Source: Lumnitzera littorea (lineage: Eukaryota; Streptophyta; Magnoliopsida; Myrtales; Combretaceae). Taken from it: a stretch of DNA of 64,000 bases. Position numbers and translations under genes: made by a program. The notes under the pieces were generated by a model that did no database searches, was not told the origin of the DNA, and worked only from the letters and a program-made list of their open reading frames with translations. Shown in pieces: positions 60,701-64,000 of the stretch (position 1 is the first letter of the stretch; each line of letters starts with the position of its first letter). The stretch covers positions 8,751,394 through 8,815,393 of the forward strand of contig JAMXBB010000004.1 of the NCBI GenBank assembly GCA_024138015.1. The letters run 5' to 3'.

Positions 60701-62378
60701 CCTTTGAAGGTGATCTCATTCTTCTCTCTTTAGTGGGAGTTTACATAAATAATCTTTTAATCTATCAAATATATTAATTGGTGGCATTTTTGACAATATT
60801 CCAATGCCATTTTGAGCTTATGACAAGCAAACATAATATTAGAATAAAATCAATTATTCTAGGAAATGATTCTAGGAACATTTCTAAACGCTAGAATGAA
60901 TTTGTCACTCCATTTGTAGTTCCATTCCATTTTAGACTATTTTCATATATCAAATATGATATTAGGAGCTTCATGATTACTAAATTGAATTATTTAAGTG
61001 AGTAGGTGAAAATTGAAGAAAAAGAGGAGTCACTCATTATTTCAGAATCTTTTATTACAAAGACTCCTCGTTTCTTTATTTTTTTTTTTCTTCCCTCAAA
61101 TATGGGTGACATGGTACGTCCTTACTTGATTGTCCACATATGCATCTTATTTAATTAAGGACATTAAATGATGTAACAGAAGCAATATTACTAACAACCA
61201 AACTTCCAATTGAGTGTAACATTGATAGCTTGAAAGTGTATGCTATATATCTAATATTTATGCAAAGTTTAGGTACTATTTTCAACATTATTCCATTCGG
61301 GAGGTCAACTTCTATATCTCTCCTATTTATCTTAATTGACATGGACCACTGAACAAGAAGATAAAATTAAAATTATCCATCTTCAATGTAGAATTATGTT
61401 AATGATGTAAAGTTTTCTACTAAGATCCAGCAACAATAAGAATGAAGAATATACTCTCCCCCTTTCTTTTTGAAATTAAAAGTGCATATTTTGGATTTCT
61501 TTTATAGTTAACCAAATTTAAAATATACAAATTTTAGTGTTAGAAAACACATATATAAGATGACAATACTCTAAAGGAGATAAGGAATTGTCTTGTCAAT
61601 GATCTCAATGAAAATGTTAGTGATTATGCTCATTCGTGATTTATTTGTAAATAAAATAAAAATAGAATTAGAATATAATAGAGAAGTAATAGTAATTTCC
61701 TACGGTTTCTCTAAGATCTCATGAACATGCATATAATGTGTTAAAAAAGATAAACAAATAGCTATTTTTTGTTAAGAAATGTAATTTCTTATTTTGCAAT
61801 AATAACAATTTCGTAGAATAACTATCCTACCAACTAAACACAAGTATAGATCAACATAGATAGAGTAACATTTTTATTTCACTATTATAAAGTTAATCGA
61901 ATGTGCCATTAACATTTTTAAAAGATATTAACACTCAATTGCATCTTTAAGACCGAATTGGTAAAATAAAAAGGTTTAAGATTTCTCCTAAACTTTCTTT
62001 TTACTATAAGAGACCGCTTTCACATGAATGTATGATTATATTGTAACATTTTCCAAATGTAAGAACCCTTCTCCTTTTGTTGTTCTTTTTTTTTTTAAAT
62101 TTGTCCCAATTTATTTCTCTTCTCTTAACATAACATACAACCATCATCACTATTATCACTAACACCACCAATATCGTTACCATTGCCATCAATGTCACAC
62201 CTACTACCCTATACCACTACTTTATGACAACTACTGTCGATATCATCACCATTATCATATTATCACCACATTATTACCATCATTGCACCATAACTTTTGC
62301 CATCAAAATATCACCACCACCTCCCCTACCCCTACCATTACCACCCTTTTTATTATAGTATTGCCTAAAACCAAGAGC
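57750..62378. other. AT-rich intergenic region without a supportable gene
   Basis: It contains (AAT)n at 58216-58236, a poly-A run near 60233-60252, (TG)n followed by poly-T at 60464-60492, and ATC/ACC-type degenerate repeats at 62140-62345. A CACGTGACGTG site near 58683 resembles a G-box/ABRE pair but has no gene beside it. Open frames are short and featureless. Confidence 0.6.
62140..62345. repeat. Degenerate ATC/ACC trinucleotide-rich tract
   Basis: Repeated CACCA, ATCAC, ACCATC and TTACC units without strict periodicity end about 35 bases before the LTR copy 4 start. Confidence 0.7.
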
Positions 62379-64000
62379 TGTCATACCCCGAAGTGATACA
62401 GTCATATCAATCCCACCATGTAAATTACTATAAGATAGAAATTATCCTCATAGCCGATATTGTAAATCTAATCTATACGAAACATTTACGACTAACTAGC
62501 TTTGAAGTAAGTAATTTGCATAATAATATTATTAATTTACTTATAGAAGGCTTAGAACATATATTAAAACTCAAATAATCCAAATATTATTTACATAATT
62601 TAATAACTTAGGCTACTTAAATATTTGCATAGGTCTATACTAAAAGATCAAAAGATAATAACAAAAACTTCAAAAGTTTAACTACTCTCCAGTTTTACAA
62701 CCTCACTCCCTAACATTCAATAGTTACTAGAGTTGTGCAAGCGAGCCAAGTGAGCTAACTCAGCCTGCTCCTCATTGGCTCGCAAGTTGAGCAAGTTAGT
62801 TTGCTTTCAAATGCAGGCTAGAATTTATAGCCCAACCTGCTTCACTACAAGTTGTAGGTTAAGAGGGTCAACCCATGAATTAGATATTTGAAATAATGCT
62901 TATTGACTTAGCATTAAAGTTTATCATTCAATTTTAATAAGAATCGAGTGAATTTTGATTTATTATGAGAATCATTCATTAATATTTAACACTTTGAAAT
63001 AATGTTTTTTTATGTTTGTCAAAATATAAATCCCACAGCCAAAAGAAGTTATGGTTAAGGAATATTATTCTCATACACGGTGAGTGTACTCCCTTTTTTT
63101 AAACAAAGTTAAGTGTTTTTTTCAAGTCAAGCGAATGAAACGAAACTAAAAGGAAAAAAGAAATATGATTATGAGCATAAATGAAAATTGGTTAACGAGA
63201 TGAGAGGCCATGCTGCAATTGTAGGCATACGGGAATTAATTGCTGTTATGAGATTTCAAGAGATGAACCATGCTTAAATTCAACTTAGAAGCGAGAATGT
63301 GTGGTGTGTTTAACTAAATTGCTTACTAAAGATCAATTGCTTGAGTAGGATAGATAAGAATTAGGTTAGGATAAAGGGTTAGTATTTACCATTTTTCTAT
63401 TTAGTTATAACATTTTATTAATATCTTTTAACCATTGTGAAATTGAAACCTCCATGGTACAGTAAACTATGCCACTAATGCTATGCTTATGTGTAATGTG
63501 TCTTTTTATTTATTTATTTATTTTTCTATGAATTTGTAGGCTAACCTGTCCTGTAATTGGTTAGCTTACTTTGGCCTGCAAGTTAAGTAGGTTAAGCTAA
63601 AAAAAGCTCGTTTCTAAGTGAGTCAAAATTTTTTATCCTAATCTACATTTTTTGCAAGTTACGTAGGGCCGCTTGCACAGCTTTAGCAACCATTAACCTC
63701 AGGGTAGATATAACGCAACATCTTAGTTTACACCTACAAAAAGAGCTATAAAGATGCGGTAACCAATTACTCAATAAGTGAGACGAAGATATAAGATTAT
63801 GCAACAAACAAAAATAGGGTTATCAGGCAGTTAATTAAATAAAATGCAACAAAACAAATGTTATCATAAGACGTTGTTCGATTCTTCATGGGATTAGAGA
63901 AATTACACCAATTTTAATCCAGGTTTGAGGAGTTTCAGGGCATATACAACATCTTACAATCAAATCGAAACTTGTATAATAAAGACATCCCTCTTCACGC
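62379..64000 (-). mobile_element. Diverged LTR, copy 4, interrupted and cut by the window edge
   Basis: It begins TGTCATACCCCGAAGTGATA, parallel to copies 1-3, and follows them through TAAGATAGAA, CTAATCTATACGAAA and GCTTTGAAGTAAG. After the insertion it resumes with blocks matching the AGCTCAGTAAG, ACGTTGT and GAGATTAGAGAAATTAC part of the family. It is the most diverged copy and probably belongs to a sister subfamily. The other end lies beyond 64000, so solo or full-length status is unknown. Confidence 0.75.
62728..63685. mobile_element. Non-autonomous hAT-like element inserted in LTR copy 4
   Basis: The left end TAGAGTTGTGCAAGCG and the right end, inverted, TAAAGCTGTGCAAGCG form a 16-bp terminal inverted repeat with two mismatches. 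Removing the 958 bp leaves exactly one extra 8-bp block relative to other LTR copies: ATAGTTAC before and GCAACCAT after, both derivable by transitions from GCAGTTGC of copy 1. An 8-bp target duplication and TAGRG..TGTGCAA ends fit the hAT superfamily. The inside is AT-rich with subterminal CAAGTTGAGCAAGTTAG-type repeats and no transposase. Confidence 0.7.

Overview
This window is nuclear DNA of a flowering plant, most likely a eudicot. The base composition is strongly AT-rich, the two real genes have short GT-AG introns, and most of the rest is LTR retrotransposon debris, hAT/MITE-like repeats and old tandem duplications. I cannot name the species. All coordinates, splice sites and repeat borders were read by eye.

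Two intact protein-coding genes are present and converge tail to tail. GME (GDP-mannose 3,5-epimerase, ascorbate and cell-wall sugar pathway; + strand, TATA box near 32.23 kb, stop at 35092) has a 1.13-kb intron in its 5' leader and six coding exons, giving 378 aa. MED14 (Mediator tail/backbone subunit, STRUWWELPETER; - strand, ATG at 57539, stop at 45053) has eight coding exons that keep frame throughout and give 1811 aa. I see no functional link between them.

The left half (1-31 kb) is dominated by one family of about 3.1-kb LTRs with TG...CA ends and features typical of Tekay/del-type Gypsy elements. Copy 1 (1675-4771, -) is still joined to a tRNA-Met primer binding site and a non-coding internal region that runs off the left edge. 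Copy 2 (13867-16963, -) and copy 3 (26392-29496, +) are solo LTRs with perfect 5-bp target-site duplications (GCTCT and CTCAA). Copy 3 sits inside the left LTR of a small TRIM-like element (26380-30941). A fourth, diverged copy starts at 62379, is split by a 958-bp hAT-like insertion and runs off the right edge.

The remaining intergenic DNA (4.8-13.8, 17-26, 35.3-44.7 and 57.8-62.3 kb) is AT-rich with no gene I can support. It holds several local tandem duplications (9.96-10.6, 18.5-19.0, 38.3-38.7 and 41.8-42.25 kb) and microsatellites. The observations most worth checking are a possible intron contained entirely within the 3.1-kb LTRs, a 39-nt possible poison exon in MED14, the nested TRIM/solo LTR, and the non-coding, internally duplicated body of the copy-1 retroelement. 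I found no CRISPR array, rRNA, tRNA or convincing microRNA gene.
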